A stretch of DNA of 64,000 nucleotides from Tamlana flava (GTDB taxonomy: Bacteria; Bacteroidota; Bacteroidia; Flavobacteriales; Flavobacteriaceae), in contig NZ_JBGGTX010000003.1 in the NCBI RefSeq assembly GCF_041287255.1, positions 186,001-250,000 of the forward strand, in the 5' to 3' direction. Positions 45,232 through 54,262 of this stretch are shown one piece after another; position 1 is the first letter of the stretch; every line of letters starts with the position of its first letter. A program made the position numbers and the translations under genes. The notes under the pieces are model-generated. The model searched no databases, was not told where the DNA came from, and was given only the letters and a program-made list of their open reading frames with translations.

Positions 45232-46191
45232 CTAAAAATCTACGGCAACACCAACACCAAGCATTTGTTTCCACTGCAATTTGGCTCCAGCTTCATCAAA
45301 CTCCCCTTCAATTTCAGATGGCTTTTTGGTCTTGATATCGTCATCATATCTTATGTGGGAACCAAAACTAGCTCTTACAAATTGATTCACTTTAAAATCG
45401 AAATCCAATCGCCAATCCACATCAACATTTCCAAAATTATTTATATAATCCGAATACAGGCTTAATTGATTTTTTACATTGATATTTTCAGCTACCTCCA
45501 TTTCATAACTATTGGTAAGCAAAATACCTACTTCCCTCCTAACACGCTCGCCCGGTATTATTATATTTCCGTACAAATCCAAAACTGCAGGTTTAACACC
45601 AAACGCACCTGCATTCGCCAAATCTTTGTCTAAAACAAAAGTGGCCTTTAAAGTCAAAGGTGAAAAATACAAGGATACGCGCTCGATATCCTTACCATAT
45701 TCCATTCCACCACCAAAAAACAAATAACCGGGAGCCATTAATCGCGAAATTGGCTCATCAGTATTTGGATACTTATAACCATTTGTTAATTGCGTTCTAA
45801 AATTAAGCCGGGCAGAATAAAACCAATTGGACTTGGCTTCAGGTTTATATCCGAGGTTTGAATTTACTTCCAGTAAATCATCAGTCTTTCGAATTTCCTT
45901 GTCTTGTTGCTTGTTAACGCCATACTGAATAGTTGCATTGTTTCTCCAAGCAAAAAATTTATCCGAGTAATTTGCAGAAGTCTCAAAACCTAAAAGTCCA
46001 GAAATCGAATTTGTACCACCTGAATTCCAATTAACAAAGGCAACTTCACTTAAATCCAGAGAGACCTTGTTTTTTTGGATCCATTGAGGCCCTTCATATT
46101 TTTCCTGAACCTTTTTAATGAAGAGCGAGTCGGGCTGCGCAAAAGCGACATTACAAATAAAGTAAGCAAAGAACAAAATAGGATATCTCAT
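45232..46191 (-). CDS. DUF3078 family outer-membrane protein
   Basis: A 319-residue protein with signal peptide MRYPILFFAYFICNVAFA. The mature part is a beta-barrel with repeated aromatic strands. LSEVAFVNWNSGGTNSISG near residue 48 is the DUF3078 hallmark, and the chain ends GVGVAVDF, as outer-membrane barrels do. No function is established. It is convergent with nothing; the next gene upstream is purM. Confidence 0.88.
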   Translation of the reverse strand: MRYPILFFAYFICNVAFAQPDSLFIKKVQEKYEGPQWIQKNKVSLDLSEVAFVNWNSGGTNSISGLLGFETSANYSDKFFAWRNNATIQYGVNKQQDKEIRKTDDLLEVNSNLGYKPEAKSNWFYSARLNFRTQLTNGYKYPNTDEPISRLMAPGYLFFGGGMEYGKDIERVSLYFSPLTLKATFVLDKDLANAGAFGVKPAVLDLYGNIIIPGERVRREVGILLTNSYEMEVAENINVKNQLSLYSDYINNFGNVDVDWRLDFDFKVNQFVRASFGSHIRYDDDIKTKKPSEIEGEFDEAGAKLQWKQMLGVGVAVDF

Positions 46192-46262
46192 AACATGTTG
46201 GTTTGTATAAAAAATTACGTTTTTATCAATAATCGTTCCACTTTATCGAAAAACACAAATAA

Positions 46263-47441
46263 TTAGTAACTAAACTCACCAAACTCCGATTTTATTGTAA
46301 GCTTTTTGATTTTTGATGCTTCAACCCTACCAATAATTTTTGCACCTACGTTAAAGGACTTAGATATTTCGATTATTTTCTCAGCAATTTCTGGTTTCAC
46401 ATAAAGCTCCATTCTGTGCCCGCAATTAAACACTTGGTACATTTCTTTCCAATCGGTTTTGCTTTGTTTTTGTATTAGTTTGAACAGCGGGGGAATTGGA
46501 AGCATATTGTCCTTTATAATGTGAAATTCATCTACAAAGTGAAGAATTTTAGTTTGCGCTCCACCTGAACAATGCACCATACCATGAATGGTTTCACTAT
46601 CAAATTCTGACAAGATTTTCTTGATAATGGGCGCATAAGTTCTAGTTGGTGACAGCACCAATTTCCCAGCGTCTATTGGCGAGCCATCAACAGCATCAGT
46701 CAATTTTACACCTCCTGAATACACCAATTCCTCTGGTACAGAAGCATCAAAACTTTCTGGATATTTTTCGGCCAAATATTTACTGAACACATCGTGCCGG
46801 GCGGAAGTCAATCCATTACTGCCCATACCACCGTTGTATTCCTTTTCATAAGAAGCTTGCCCAAAACTTTCAAGTCCAACTATAACATCGCCTGCTTGAA
46901 TATTGGCATTGTCAATTACATCGCTGCGTTTCATTCTGGCCGTTACAGTGGAATCAACAATAATGGTTCTTACCAAATCGCCAACATCAGCTGTTTCGCC
47001 ACCGGTGGAATGAATGGTTACACCATAATTTTTTAACTCTGAAATCAACTCTTCCGTTCCGTTGATAATCGCCGAAATAACTTCACCAGGAATTAAATTT
47101 TTGTTTCTACCAATTGTTGATGACAGCATAATATTATCGGTTGCACCAACACAAAGCAAATCATCTATATTCATTATCAAAGCATCCTGTGCAATGCCTT
47201 TCCATACCGAAACATCTCCGGTTTCTTTCCAATACATGTAGGCCAAAGAAGACTTTGTTCCAGCACCGTCGGCATGCATCACCAAACAATAATCCTCGTT
47301 ATTTGTTAAATAATCCGGAACAATTTTGCAGAATGCATTTGGAAACAATCCTTTATCAATGTTCTTAATGGCATTGTGAACATCCTCTTTTGATGCCGAA
47401 ACCCCACGTTGGGCATATCGTTTTGAAACTTCTTGACTCAT
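46263..47441 (-). CDS. purM: Phosphoribosylformylglycinamidine cyclo-ligase (AIR synthetase), long form
   Basis: A 392-residue purine enzyme that closes FGAM to AIR with ATP. The PurM/SelD fold shows MHADGAGTKSSLAYMYWKET and HSTGGETADVGDLVRT, with GQASYEKEYNGGMGSNGLTS as the glycine-rich nucleotide loop. It is longer than E. coli PurM (345), as usual in Bacteroidetes. A TAAATTTG box and an AGGAG-like sequence are found upstream (about 47458-47470). No other pur genes are nearby. Confidence 0.9.
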   Translation of the reverse strand: MSQEVSKRYAQRGVSASKEDVHNAIKNIDKGLFPNAFCKIVPDYLTNNEDYCLVMHADGAGTKSSLAYMYWKETGDVSVWKGIAQDALIMNIDDLLCVGATDNIMLSSTIGRNKNLIPGEVISAIINGTEELISELKNYGVTIHSTGGETADVGDLVRTIIVDSTVTARMKRSDVIDNANIQAGDVIVGLESFGQASYEKEYNGGMGSNGLTSARHDVFSKYLAEKYPESFDASVPEELVYSGGVKLTDAVDGSPIDAGKLVLSPTRTYAPIIKKILSEFDSETIHGMVHCSGGAQTKILHFVDEFHIIKDNMLPIPPLFKLIQKQSKTDWKEMYQVFNCGHRMELYVKPEIAEKIIEISKSFNVGAKIIGRVEASKIKKLTIKSEFGEFSY

Positions 47442-47478
47442 AATATTTTATTCTGCCGCAAATTTACTCCTTTGAAAC

Positions 47479-47511
47479 AAAAAATCCCGCATTTTTTAAA
47501 GCAGGATTTTT
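47479..47511 (-). terminator. Terminator of glnN
   Basis: Reverse strand AAAAATCCTGC and GCGGGATTTTTT pair (one mismatch) around a 10-base loop, followed by TTTG. It lies 15 bases after the glnN stop. Confidence 0.75.
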
Positions 47512-47525
47512 AGAAGTTTTAAACA

Positions 47526-49712
47526 CTATCGTGTAAATAACAGTTCTCTGTATTTTGTTAATGGCCAAAGTTCATCGTCTACCAAAAGCTCAAGCTTGTC
47601 GCAATGATAACGGATATCACCAAACAAGGTTTTCACTTTATTGCAATAAGCAACCGCCCTTTTCTCTAAATCTTCAATAGTATTTGCTTTTCGTCTTTCG
47701 TCAATCATTTTGGTAACATTGGCATTGATGCCCTCTATGTGGTTTGAAATTTCCTCAATCAATTTTACCTGTTCTTTAGAAACAGCATCGAATTTTTTAT
47801 CGAATATTTCCTTTAACCCTCTAACGTTTTCAATTAACACATTTTGATATTTAACGGCCGTTGGCACAATGTGATTTCTTGCAATATCGCCCAACACCCT
47901 ACTTTCTATTTGAATATGCATGCTATAGGCTTCAATCTCAATTTCGTAACGCGCCTTGGTTTCAATTTTGCTCATAACGTTCATTTCCTCGAACAGCTTT
48001 ATGGTTTGCTCTGAAACCCTAGCTTTTAGTGCTTCGGGCGTTGTTTTATTATTACTCAAACCTCTTTTTTTTGCTTCATCCTCCCATTCTTTTCCATAAC
48101 CATTGCCCTCAAACAAAATATCTTTGGTAGATTTAATGTATTCGCGCAAAACATTAAACACGGCTTCATCTTTCTTAAGACCTTTTTTATCTATTAAGAC
48201 ATCAACTTCAACCTTAAAATCTTTTAATTGTTTGGCCACGATGGTGTTTAAAACCGTCATAGGATTTCCACAATTAGCCATGGAGCCCACTGCCCTAAAT
48301 TCAAATTTATTACCTGTAAATGCAAATGGAGAAGTTCGGTTTCTATCTGTATTATCCAACAACACGTCTGGAATTTTACCAACAACATTAAGCTTTAATT
48401 CTGTCTTTTCTTGAGGTGATAATTTACCTTTTGTAACACCTTCCAACTCCTCTAAAACCTTGGTAAGTTGCTCACCTATAAAAACCGAAATTATTCCTGG
48501 AGGCGCTTCATTGGCGCCCAACCTGTGGTCGTTACTCGCAGATGCAATGGCCGCCCTTAAAAGCGCTTCATGCTGATGAACCGCCTTAATGGTATTTATA
48601 AAAAAAGTCAAAAACTGAAGGTTGCTCATTGGTGTTTTTCCTGGCGCCAAAAGGTTGACACCAGTGTCTGTTGAAAGCGACCAGTTGTTGTGTTTACCAG
48701 AACCATTTATACCGGCAAAAGGTTTTTCGTGAAGCAGCACCTTAAAATTATGCCGTGATGCCACACGTCCCATAATGTCCATCAGTAAAGAGTTATGGTC
48801 TACAGCCAAATTGGCCTCTTCAAAAATTGGAGCCACTTCAAACTGGTTTGGAGCCACCTCATTATGCCTAGTCTTAACAGGAATACCTAAGAGCATACAT
48901 TCAGTTTCCAAATCACGCATAAAATTTAATGCCCTACTCGGAATTGAACCAAAATAATGATCGTCCAATTGTTGTCCCTTGGCTGCAGAATGGCCCAACA
49001 ACGTTCTACCTGTTAACGTAATATCTGGACGACTGGCCGCCAACAATTTGTCAACCAAAAAATATTCCTGCTCCCAGCCCAAAGATGAAGTTACTTTTTT
49101 TACATTTTTATCAAAATACCTACAAACCTCGGTTGCCGCATCGTCAACGGCATGCAATGCTCTTAACAATGGTGTTTTATAATCTAAAGCTTCCCCTGTA
49201 TATGCAACGAAAATAGTTGGAATACAAAGCGTAGTACCATAAATAAATGCTGGAGATGTTGGGTCCCAAGCCGTGTAACCTCTGGCTTCAAAGGTATTAC
49301 GAATACCTCCACTAGGGAAACTTGATGCATCGGGTTCTTGCTGCACCAATTGACCCCCTCCAAATTTCTCAATAGCCATGCCCTCCGATAAGGTCTCAAA
49401 AAAGGCATCATGCTTTTCTGCCGTTGCTCCTGTAAGAGGCTGAAACCAATGTGTATAATGGGTCACACCCTTTGAAAGCGCCCAGTCTTTCATTGACGAT
49501 GCCACTTGGTCAGCAATGGTCCTATCAATCTTCTTCCCATATTGAACAGCACTCATCACGCCTACAAAAGCATCTTTAGTCAAATATTGGCGCATAGCGT
49601 TTTCATTGAAAACATTTTTTCCAAATAAATCGGAGCGTCTTTCCTTTTCCTCAATAAAACCGGGCTTGTAAGCAAGTGATTCTTTTATGGCATGAAATCT
49701 TAATGTGGACAT
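47526..49712 (-). CDS. glnN: Glutamine synthetase type III
   Basis: A 728-residue GSIII, the long form typical of Bacteroidetes (about 725-730), forming dodecamers that make glutamine from glutamate, ammonia and ATP. Start region MSTLRFHAIKESLAYKP; FGKNVFNENAMRQYLTKDAF; catalytic LGWEQEYFLVD; KTRHNEVAPNQFEVAPIFEEA; INGSGKHNNWSLSTDTG; and NRTSPFAFTGNKFEFRAVGS are all family signatures. Divergent from the GSII gene across 276 bases, which suggests joint nitrogen control. Confidence 0.96.
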   Translation of the reverse strand: MSTLRFHAIKESLAYKPGFIEEKERRSDLFGKNVFNENAMRQYLTKDAFVGVMSAVQYGKKIDRTIADQVASSMKDWALSKGVTHYTHWFQPLTGATAEKHDAFFETLSEGMAIEKFGGGQLVQQEPDASSFPSGGIRNTFEARGYTAWDPTSPAFIYGTTLCIPTIFVAYTGEALDYKTPLLRALHAVDDAATEVCRYFDKNVKKVTSSLGWEQEYFLVDKLLAASRPDITLTGRTLLGHSAAKGQQLDDHYFGSIPSRALNFMRDLETECMLLGIPVKTRHNEVAPNQFEVAPIFEEANLAVDHNSLLMDIMGRVASRHNFKVLLHEKPFAGINGSGKHNNWSLSTDTGVNLLAPGKTPMSNLQFLTFFINTIKAVHQHEALLRAAIASASNDHRLGANEAPPGIISVFIGEQLTKVLEELEGVTKGKLSPQEKTELKLNVVGKIPDVLLDNTDRNRTSPFAFTGNKFEFRAVGSMANCGNPMTVLNTIVAKQLKDFKVEVDVLIDKKGLKKDEAVFNVLREYIKSTKDILFEGNGYGKEWEDEAKKRGLSNNKTTPEALKARVSEQTIKLFEEMNVMSKIETKARYEIEIEAYSMHIQIESRVLGDIARNHIVPTAVKYQNVLIENVRGLKEIFDKKFDAVSKEQVKLIEEISNHIEGINANVTKMIDERRKANTIEDLEKRAVAYCNKVKTLFGDIRYHCDKLELLVDDELWPLTKYRELLFTR

Positions 49713-49939
49713 TCTTAAAATCTTATTAAAACGTTTGAAAATGAATTACTAGGCAAAAATAATTAGCAAAATCAAAAAAACCATTATTCGGTAAAATTTG
49801 TTGTTAACATTTTTTCAGTTTTTATATAAAATAATCATCTTTTTTTAAAATAATCCTTAAAAAAATAGGGTATAAATAAAAATAACTTAGACATTTATCA
49901 AAACACCCCCATAAAATTCATAGTACATCTGAGAAATTA

Positions 49940-49947
49940 TATATTTG
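49940..49947 (+). promoter_or_regulatory. Putative -7 box of the GSII gene
   Basis: TATATTTG matches TAnnTTTG, 41 bases before ATG 49989. Confidence 0.5.
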
Positions 49948-49988
49948 TTACGCAAAAATTATTATTCAATTAAAATTAAATATTCATT

Positions 49989-51011
49989 ATGGCAAAAATT
50001 AAATTAGAATATCTTTGGTTAGATGGTTATTACCCAACGCAAAACCTTAGAAGTAAAACTAAAGTTGAGGAGCATGAAAACTTTAAAGGCACTTTAGAAG
50101 AAATTGGAAACTGGTCTTTTGATGGATCTTCAACAAGACAAGCTGAAGGTGGTTCTTCTGACTGCTTATTAGTTCCTGTTGCTATTTATCCTGATCCAGA
50201 GCGTATCAATGGATACTTGGTAATGACTGAAGTTATGAATGCAGATGGAACTCCGCACGTTTCTAACGGAAGAGCAACTATTGATGATGAGGATGATGAT
50301 TTCTGGTTTGGTTTTGAGCAAGAATATTTCATCATGGATACTGCTACTCAATTACCTTTAGGTTTCCCAGTTGGCGGATATCCTGCTCCACAAGGTATGT
50401 ACTACTGCTCTGTTGGTGGAAAAAATACTCACGGTCGTGATTTAGTTGAGGAGCATGCTGATTTATGTATACAAGCTGGTTTAAACTTTGAAGGTATTAA
50501 CCAAGAGGTTGCTTGTGGACAGTGGGAATTCCAATTATTCGCAAAAGGTGCAAAATTAGCCGGTGACGAATTATGGGTTGCTAGATATTTATTGGATAGA
50601 TTAACCGAAAAATATGGATACTATATTGAGTATCACCCAAAACCGCTTGGTAAAGATATGGACTGGAATGGTTCTGGTATGCACGCTAACTTCTCCAACA
50701 CAACTTTGAGAACTTGTGGTTCAAAAGAGGTTTACGAGAAAATATGTGAAGCTTTCCGTCCAGTTGTAGATGAACACATTGCAGTATACGGCGAGTTTAA
50801 CGATCAACGTTTAACTGGATTACACGAAACTGCAGCTATCACTGATTTCTCATACGGAGTTTCAGACCGTGGAGCTTCTATTCGTATTCCACTAATCACT
50901 GTTAAGAAAGGATGGAAAGGCTGGTTAGAAGACAGACGCCCTGCTTCAAATGGTGACCCATACAAAATTGCTGCGGTGATTGTAAAAACGGTTAAATCTG
51001 CTAAGATTTAA
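49989..51011 (+). CDS. Glutamine synthetase type II (eukaryote-like)
   Basis: A 340-residue beta-grasp plus catalytic-domain protein of the GSII class. KIKLEYLWLDGYYPTQNLRSKT opens the beta-grasp; GNWSFDGSSTRQAEG, FWFGFEQEYFIMD, GINQEVACGQWEFQL, DWNGSGMHANFS and RLTGLHETAAI are the ATP- and glutamate-binding motifs. Codon use is more even and GGT/GAA-rich than in neighbours, as in highly expressed genes. It is divergent from GSIII and ends at a strong terminator. Confidence 0.93.
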   Translation: MAKIKLEYLWLDGYYPTQNLRSKTKVEEHENFKGTLEEIGNWSFDGSSTRQAEGGSSDCLLVPVAIYPDPERINGYLVMTEVMNADGTPHVSNGRATIDDEDDDFWFGFEQEYFIMDTATQLPLGFPVGGYPAPQGMYYCSVGGKNTHGRDLVEEHADLCIQAGLNFEGINQEVACGQWEFQLFAKGAKLAGDELWVARYLLDRLTEKYGYYIEYHPKPLGKDMDWNGSGMHANFSNTTLRTCGSKEVYEKICEAFRPVVDEHIAVYGEFNDQRLTGLHETAAITDFSYGVSDRGASIRIPLITVKKGWKGWLEDRRPASNGDPYKIAAVIVKTVKSAKI

Positions 51012-51039
51012 TTATTAAAAAATAAAGTTTTGTTCATAC

Positions 51040-51073
51040 AAAAGGCTAACATTTAAAAGTGTTGGCCTTTTGT
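51040..51073 (+). terminator. Terminator after the GSII gene
   Basis: AAAAGGCTAACA pairs with TGTTGGCCTTTT (one wobble) around TTTAAAAG, followed by TGTTCTTTT. Confidence 0.8.
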
Positions 51074-51147
51074 TCTTTTGGAATACCTAACTAAAAGCTT
51101 ACTTATAAACTTGAAAGAACATTTTTTTGGAAGTGGAACAACGTAAA

Positions 51148-52092
51148 TCATTTAGCCGTAAAAACAATAAACATAAAAACAGCATAGCCCAAAACCAAAA
51201 AGAACCCTTTTAGCCTACTAATCTGTAATCTGTTCGGCAAAAATATTAACGGAATTAAAACGGCCGCAAAACCAAGCATCCAGAATATATCATTAGAAAG
51301 TATTTGGGGCTCTGTTACCGGAATCGGTTTTATAATGGCAGTCAAGCCCAAAACCGAGCCTATATTAAAAATATTGGAACCTATTAAGTTACCCAAAGAA
51401 ATGGCCTTTTCCTGCTTCGCTGCCGCAATTACCGAAGCCGCCAATTCTGGAACACTGGTGCCAACAGCTATTAAGGATACCCCTATCACAGCCTCACTCA
51501 CCCCAATTGTCCTGGCGATGTCCTTGGAACCTTCAACTAACCATTCACTCCCAAAATAAAGGGCAGAAGCACCTATTAGTAACCATAAAATGATTTTAAA
51601 ATTTGAAACTATGGCAAGGGCTTCGTTTACTACTTCCGAAATAGTATCTTTTTTTGCACTTTTTATAAGCAAAAACAAAAATGCCAAAAGCCCTAGAAAC
51701 AAAATCCCACCTTCAATAGCTGAAAGCACATTATTATTCTCCAAAAAATAATATAACGCCATTGAAAACAGCATCATTACCGGCCAATTCAGTCTGTAAA
51801 ACGATCTATCCACACTAATGGAACCGACAATTGCGGTGAGCCCCAAAACCAAGCCAATATTGGCAATGTTTGACCCTACAACATTATTTATAGCAATGGC
51901 TGGTGAACCCGATAGCGCGGCCTGTAAACTAACCAACAATTCTGGAGCAGAGGTGGCAAAAGAGACAACCGTCATACCTATTACCATCTTGGATATTTTA
52001 AATTTAAATGACAATGCAACGGAAGACCTAACCAAAAACTCACCGCCAACAACCAACAAAATAAATCCCAGAATAACCCAAAGTATGCTCAT
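51148..52092 (-). CDS. Calcium/sodium antiporter, YrbG family
   Basis: A 314-residue inner-membrane cation/Ca2+ exchanger with ten helices in two inverted repeats. Each half has an alpha repeat: ATSAPELLVSLQAALSG with NNVVGSNIANIGLVLG, and AVGTSVPELAASVIAA with GNLIGSNIFNIGSVLG. ATG 52092 (SILWVILGFILLVVGGEFLV) is preferred over the upstream frame from 52182, which reads through intergenic repeats. Monocistronic. Confidence 0.93.
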   Translation of the reverse strand: MSILWVILGFILLVVGGEFLVRSSVALSFKFKISKMVIGMTVVSFATSAPELLVSLQAALSGSPAIAINNVVGSNIANIGLVLGLTAIVGSISVDRSFYRLNWPVMMLFSMALYYFLENNNVLSAIEGGILFLGLLAFLFLLIKSAKKDTISEVVNEALAIVSNFKIILWLLIGASALYFGSEWLVEGSKDIARTIGVSEAVIGVSLIAVGTSVPELAASVIAAAKQEKAISLGNLIGSNIFNIGSVLGLTAIIKPIPVTEPQILSNDIFWMLGFAAVLIPLIFLPNRLQISRLKGFFLVLGYAVFMFIVFTAK

Positions 52093-52500
52093 GCTAATAA
52101 ATATTTTATGCGAAGATAAACGAAAGTTGAAAGTAAAAAATTGAAAGTTGAAAGTTTTTGAGTAACACATTAATCGCTGCAACTTACTCCTGTCAAAGAG
52201 ACAAATTTCTAAAAATCCACCTTTTCAAGAATGAAAGTCCCCTTGGTTTTCAAAATAGAATACAAAAAGAGCCTTTAATTATTTAAATTTTAAACAAAAA
52301 AGAGCTTTTTAAATTTCAATTTATTATTTAATTGAAGTTACTCACATAATTTCAGAAATAAATTATATTTTTTTACTTACAATTTAGTATTCAAATTCAT
52401 CAATTTTCACAAAATTCCTTGGCGGTCATATTAGTAAATATATATCTTGAAAAAACATTAGCACAACTAGGCCATTACTAACCTTTAAAACCTTGAAATT
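52093..52500. other. Gene-free AT-rich stretch with short direct repeats
   Basis: About 400 bases. Near 52122-52157 the words GAAAGTTGAAAGT and TTGAAAGTTGAAAGT follow each other, a short direct repeat just upstream of the antiporter gene. A 15-codon ORF near 52229 is not considered a gene. Otherwise only AT-rich sequence. Confidence 0.5.
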
Positions 52501-52560
52501 ATGATCACGCTTGTAAAACTTATAATTGGTGTAATTCTCTTTATTATTTCAATTATTTAA
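52501..52560 (+). CDS. Possible 19-residue membrane peptide
   Basis: ATG to TAA codes one hydrophobic helix (MITLVKLIIGVILFIISII). Short hydrophobic peptides of this kind are known but rarely annotated. A perfect inverted repeat that could act as terminator starts 11 bases after the stop. Confidence 0.3.
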   Translation: MITLVKLIIGVILFIISII

Positions 52561-52571
52561 GCCTACAAAAT

Positions 52572-52599
52572 GTAAAACTTAGTCTAGAATAAGTTTTAC
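52572..52599. repeat. Perfect 10-base inverted repeat next to a promoter box
   Basis: GTAAAACTTA and TAAGTTTTAC, separated by 8 bases, directly abut the TATTTTTG box at 52600. It may be the terminator of the mini-ORF or an operator for the next gene. Confidence 0.5.
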
Positions 52600-52607
52600 T
52601 ATTTTTG
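52600..52607 (+). promoter_or_regulatory. Putative -7 box of the 50-residue gene
   Basis: TATTTTTG matches TAnnTTTG, four bases before ATG 52612, so the transcript would be leaderless or nearly so. Confidence 0.45.
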
Positions 52608-52611
52608 TATT

Positions 52612-52764
52612 ATGAAAAAGCAAGCTTTCAAATTTATTGCTAAGGTTAATAAAATCATCTTCCCAAGCTTATCGAAACAGAAAGTTGATTTATCAAAAGC
52701 CAACAAATTACAGATGGCCATAATTGCCTGGCGATGGTATGTTACCAAAAATGCATTAGATTGA
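52612..52764 (+). CDS. Small conserved-type protein, 50 residues
   Basis: A basic helical peptide (MKKQAFKFIAKVNKIIFPSL, then LSKANKLQMAIIAWRWYVTK, ending NALD). I have seen near-identical short proteins in many flavobacteria, sometimes labelled SsrA-binding protein in databases because of their neighbourhood to smpB; no SmpB fold is present here. The function is unknown. A promoter box and inverted repeat lie immediately upstream. Confidence 0.65.
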   Translation: MKKQAFKFIAKVNKIIFPSLSKQKVDLSKANKLQMAIIAWRWYVTKNALD

Positions 52765-52846
52765 TTAAATTTCCATACTTAAAAAGCATTAACTGTTAAA
52801 AAGTAACGCAAACTAGACCGCCCTAACCCTACTATATTGCTTGTTT

Positions 52847-54045
52847 ATGAACAAAGTTTTTCTCCTTTTCATATCCACTTTAATTTTGGTGTCTACGTTG
52901 CATGCCAAGAAATCCCCAATACGCACAACGGTTTTCTAAAATGGTGTTTTGCACAAAGACCAGAATATCTTCTCTGAATCCATTGGAGAATTTAAAGAAA
53001 ATGACCAATGCACAGTACTTGAATATGACAGCAAGGATGTTTATAGGATTAAATATAAAAGTATCATAGGCTTTGCGGCCTGTGACGACTAGGAAGTTAC
53101 CTAAGAAATGATGGATTGTATTATGACTTTCAAGAGAGAGAACGAATTAAGGCCATTGAAAATCGGAAAAAAAGGGAAAAGGAACTTGAGGAAGCATCAA
53201 AGGGGCAGGAATATTTAGAAACAAAAAGAAAAGACTCAAAATTGTTGAGCAAAAATGTTGGGATTTCATCGCAAAAGTCGATAATGAACTGAGACTGGCA
53301 CTTTTGGAAAAACAACGAAAAGACTCTATCGCCAAAATCCAGAAAGAAAAGCGTTTGTCACTCATTGCTCAACTGAAAATGGATTCCATTGCTAAAATTA
53401 GAGAACTGGAAAGACTAAAATTGTCGAGAAAAAAAGACTGGATTCCATTACTAAAGCCTTGGAGCAGCATAAGAAATTGCAAGAATTAAAAAGCAACAAT
53501 ACCTTGTCAAAGTAAAAGCTGAACGAGAAAAACAATCAGGAGAAGAACAAAATAATAATTCTCAAAACCAAACCTCAGTATCTGAGAGCAAAAAAGAGAC
53601 AAAACCAGAAAAAATCACTTCTGATAATTCCTGCAAATATCTAATTAATGAATATGATGATTTTTATAAAATAAAAACCTTACAAACAAACCTGTATGTT
53701 TTAAGCGAAAAGCTCACTATTGAGCTATATAGGCATGGAAAAAACTAAATGTATTCTTTAATTTATCTGAAAATTTGGGTTGTGCCAGTTACATGACGCA
53801 CAATCGTTTAAGCGTAAAAGTACAGCTTGAAAACAATCAAATGGTAACTCTTATCATTCATGGGGTATTGAGTGCGGCGATTTTTATTTTAAAGAGAGGT
53901 ATCAGGTTTTCAAATTAAACAATTGCACAGCTCTCCCATTGAGTCCATGCTTCTTCAAGGAACAAAATCCTCTTTAGAAATCACCACTATTGTCTACAAA
54001 TGCTTTTTTATAGATAAGCAACAGTGCTTGGAATTGGATGATTAA
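52847..54045 (+). pseudogene. Heavily decayed secreted coiled-coil protein gene
   Basis: It starts with signal peptide MNKVFLLFISTLILVSTLHA, then TAA. Fragments in shifting frames follow: NIFSESIGEFKENDQCTVLE and DVYRIKYKSIIGFAACDD (SH3-like), then charged coiled-coil repeats (RKDSIAKIQKEKRLSLIAQL, MDSIAKIRELERLKL), and a C-terminal domain (LINEYDDFYKIKTLQTNLYV; SPIESMLLQGTKSSLEITTI; KCFFIDKQQCLELDD) ending at 54045. At least four stops or frameshifts interrupt it. It was probably an envelope protein of about 390 residues; the family is not recognised. Confidence 0.7.
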
Positions 54046-54065
54046 ACACCTTCTATTCTAAAACA

Positions 54066-54098
54066 AAAAAGACCTTCAATATCTTGAAAGTCTTTTAA
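54066..54098. terminator. Terminator of the tRNA gene
   Basis: AAAAGACCTTCAA pairs with TTGAAAGTCTTTT (one mismatch) around TATC. U tracts exist on both sides, best in the reverse direction, where it ends the tRNA transcript 7 bases after the tRNA. Confidence 0.75.
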
Positions 54099-54105
54099 AT
54101 TAAGT

Positions 54106-54179
54106 GACCACGGCAGGATTCAAACCTGCAACCTCTTGAGCCGTAATCAAGTGCGCTATTCAGTTGCGCCACGTGGCCT
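54106..54179 (-). tRNA. tRNA-Arg (anticodon ACG) with A19-U56
   Basis: The 74-base reverse-strand sequence folds as a full cloverleaf. Acceptor GGCCACG with CGTGGTC and discriminator A; D stem GCGC; anticodon stem CTTGA with TCAAG around TTACGGC, anticodon ACG at 34-36; T stem GCAGG with CCTGC. CCA is not encoded. The D loop reads AACTGAATA and the T loop TTTGAAT: the usual G19 is A and the usual C56 is T, so the tertiary pair becomes A19-U56. G18, T54, T55, A58 and T8-A14 are normal. A promoter (54194-54221) and terminator flank it. Confidence 0.92.
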
Positions 54180-54193
54180 TTTAAAGTGGGTGC

Positions 54194-54221
54194 AAATATA
54201 CATTTTTTATTAAAATACAAC
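54194..54221 (-). promoter_or_regulatory. Promoter of tRNA-Arg
   Basis: The reverse strand has TTG, 17 bases, then TATATTTG, close to the Bacteroidetes -33/-7 pattern. The -7 box ends 14 bases before the tRNA 5' end. Confidence 0.6.
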
Positions 54222-54250
54222 CAAATTATTTATTTCAAAATTCTAATTCA

Positions 54251-54258
54251 TTATTTTT
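54251..54258 (+). promoter_or_regulatory. Putative -7 box of the Crp/Fnr gene
   Basis: TATTTTTG matches TAnnTTTG, four bases before ATG 54263. Confidence 0.4.
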
Positions 54259-54262
54259 GGAT

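Noticed and set aside
53304..53489. 61-codon ORF as a separate gene
   Set aside because: It is one frame of the decayed coiled-coil gene, with no start site of its own.
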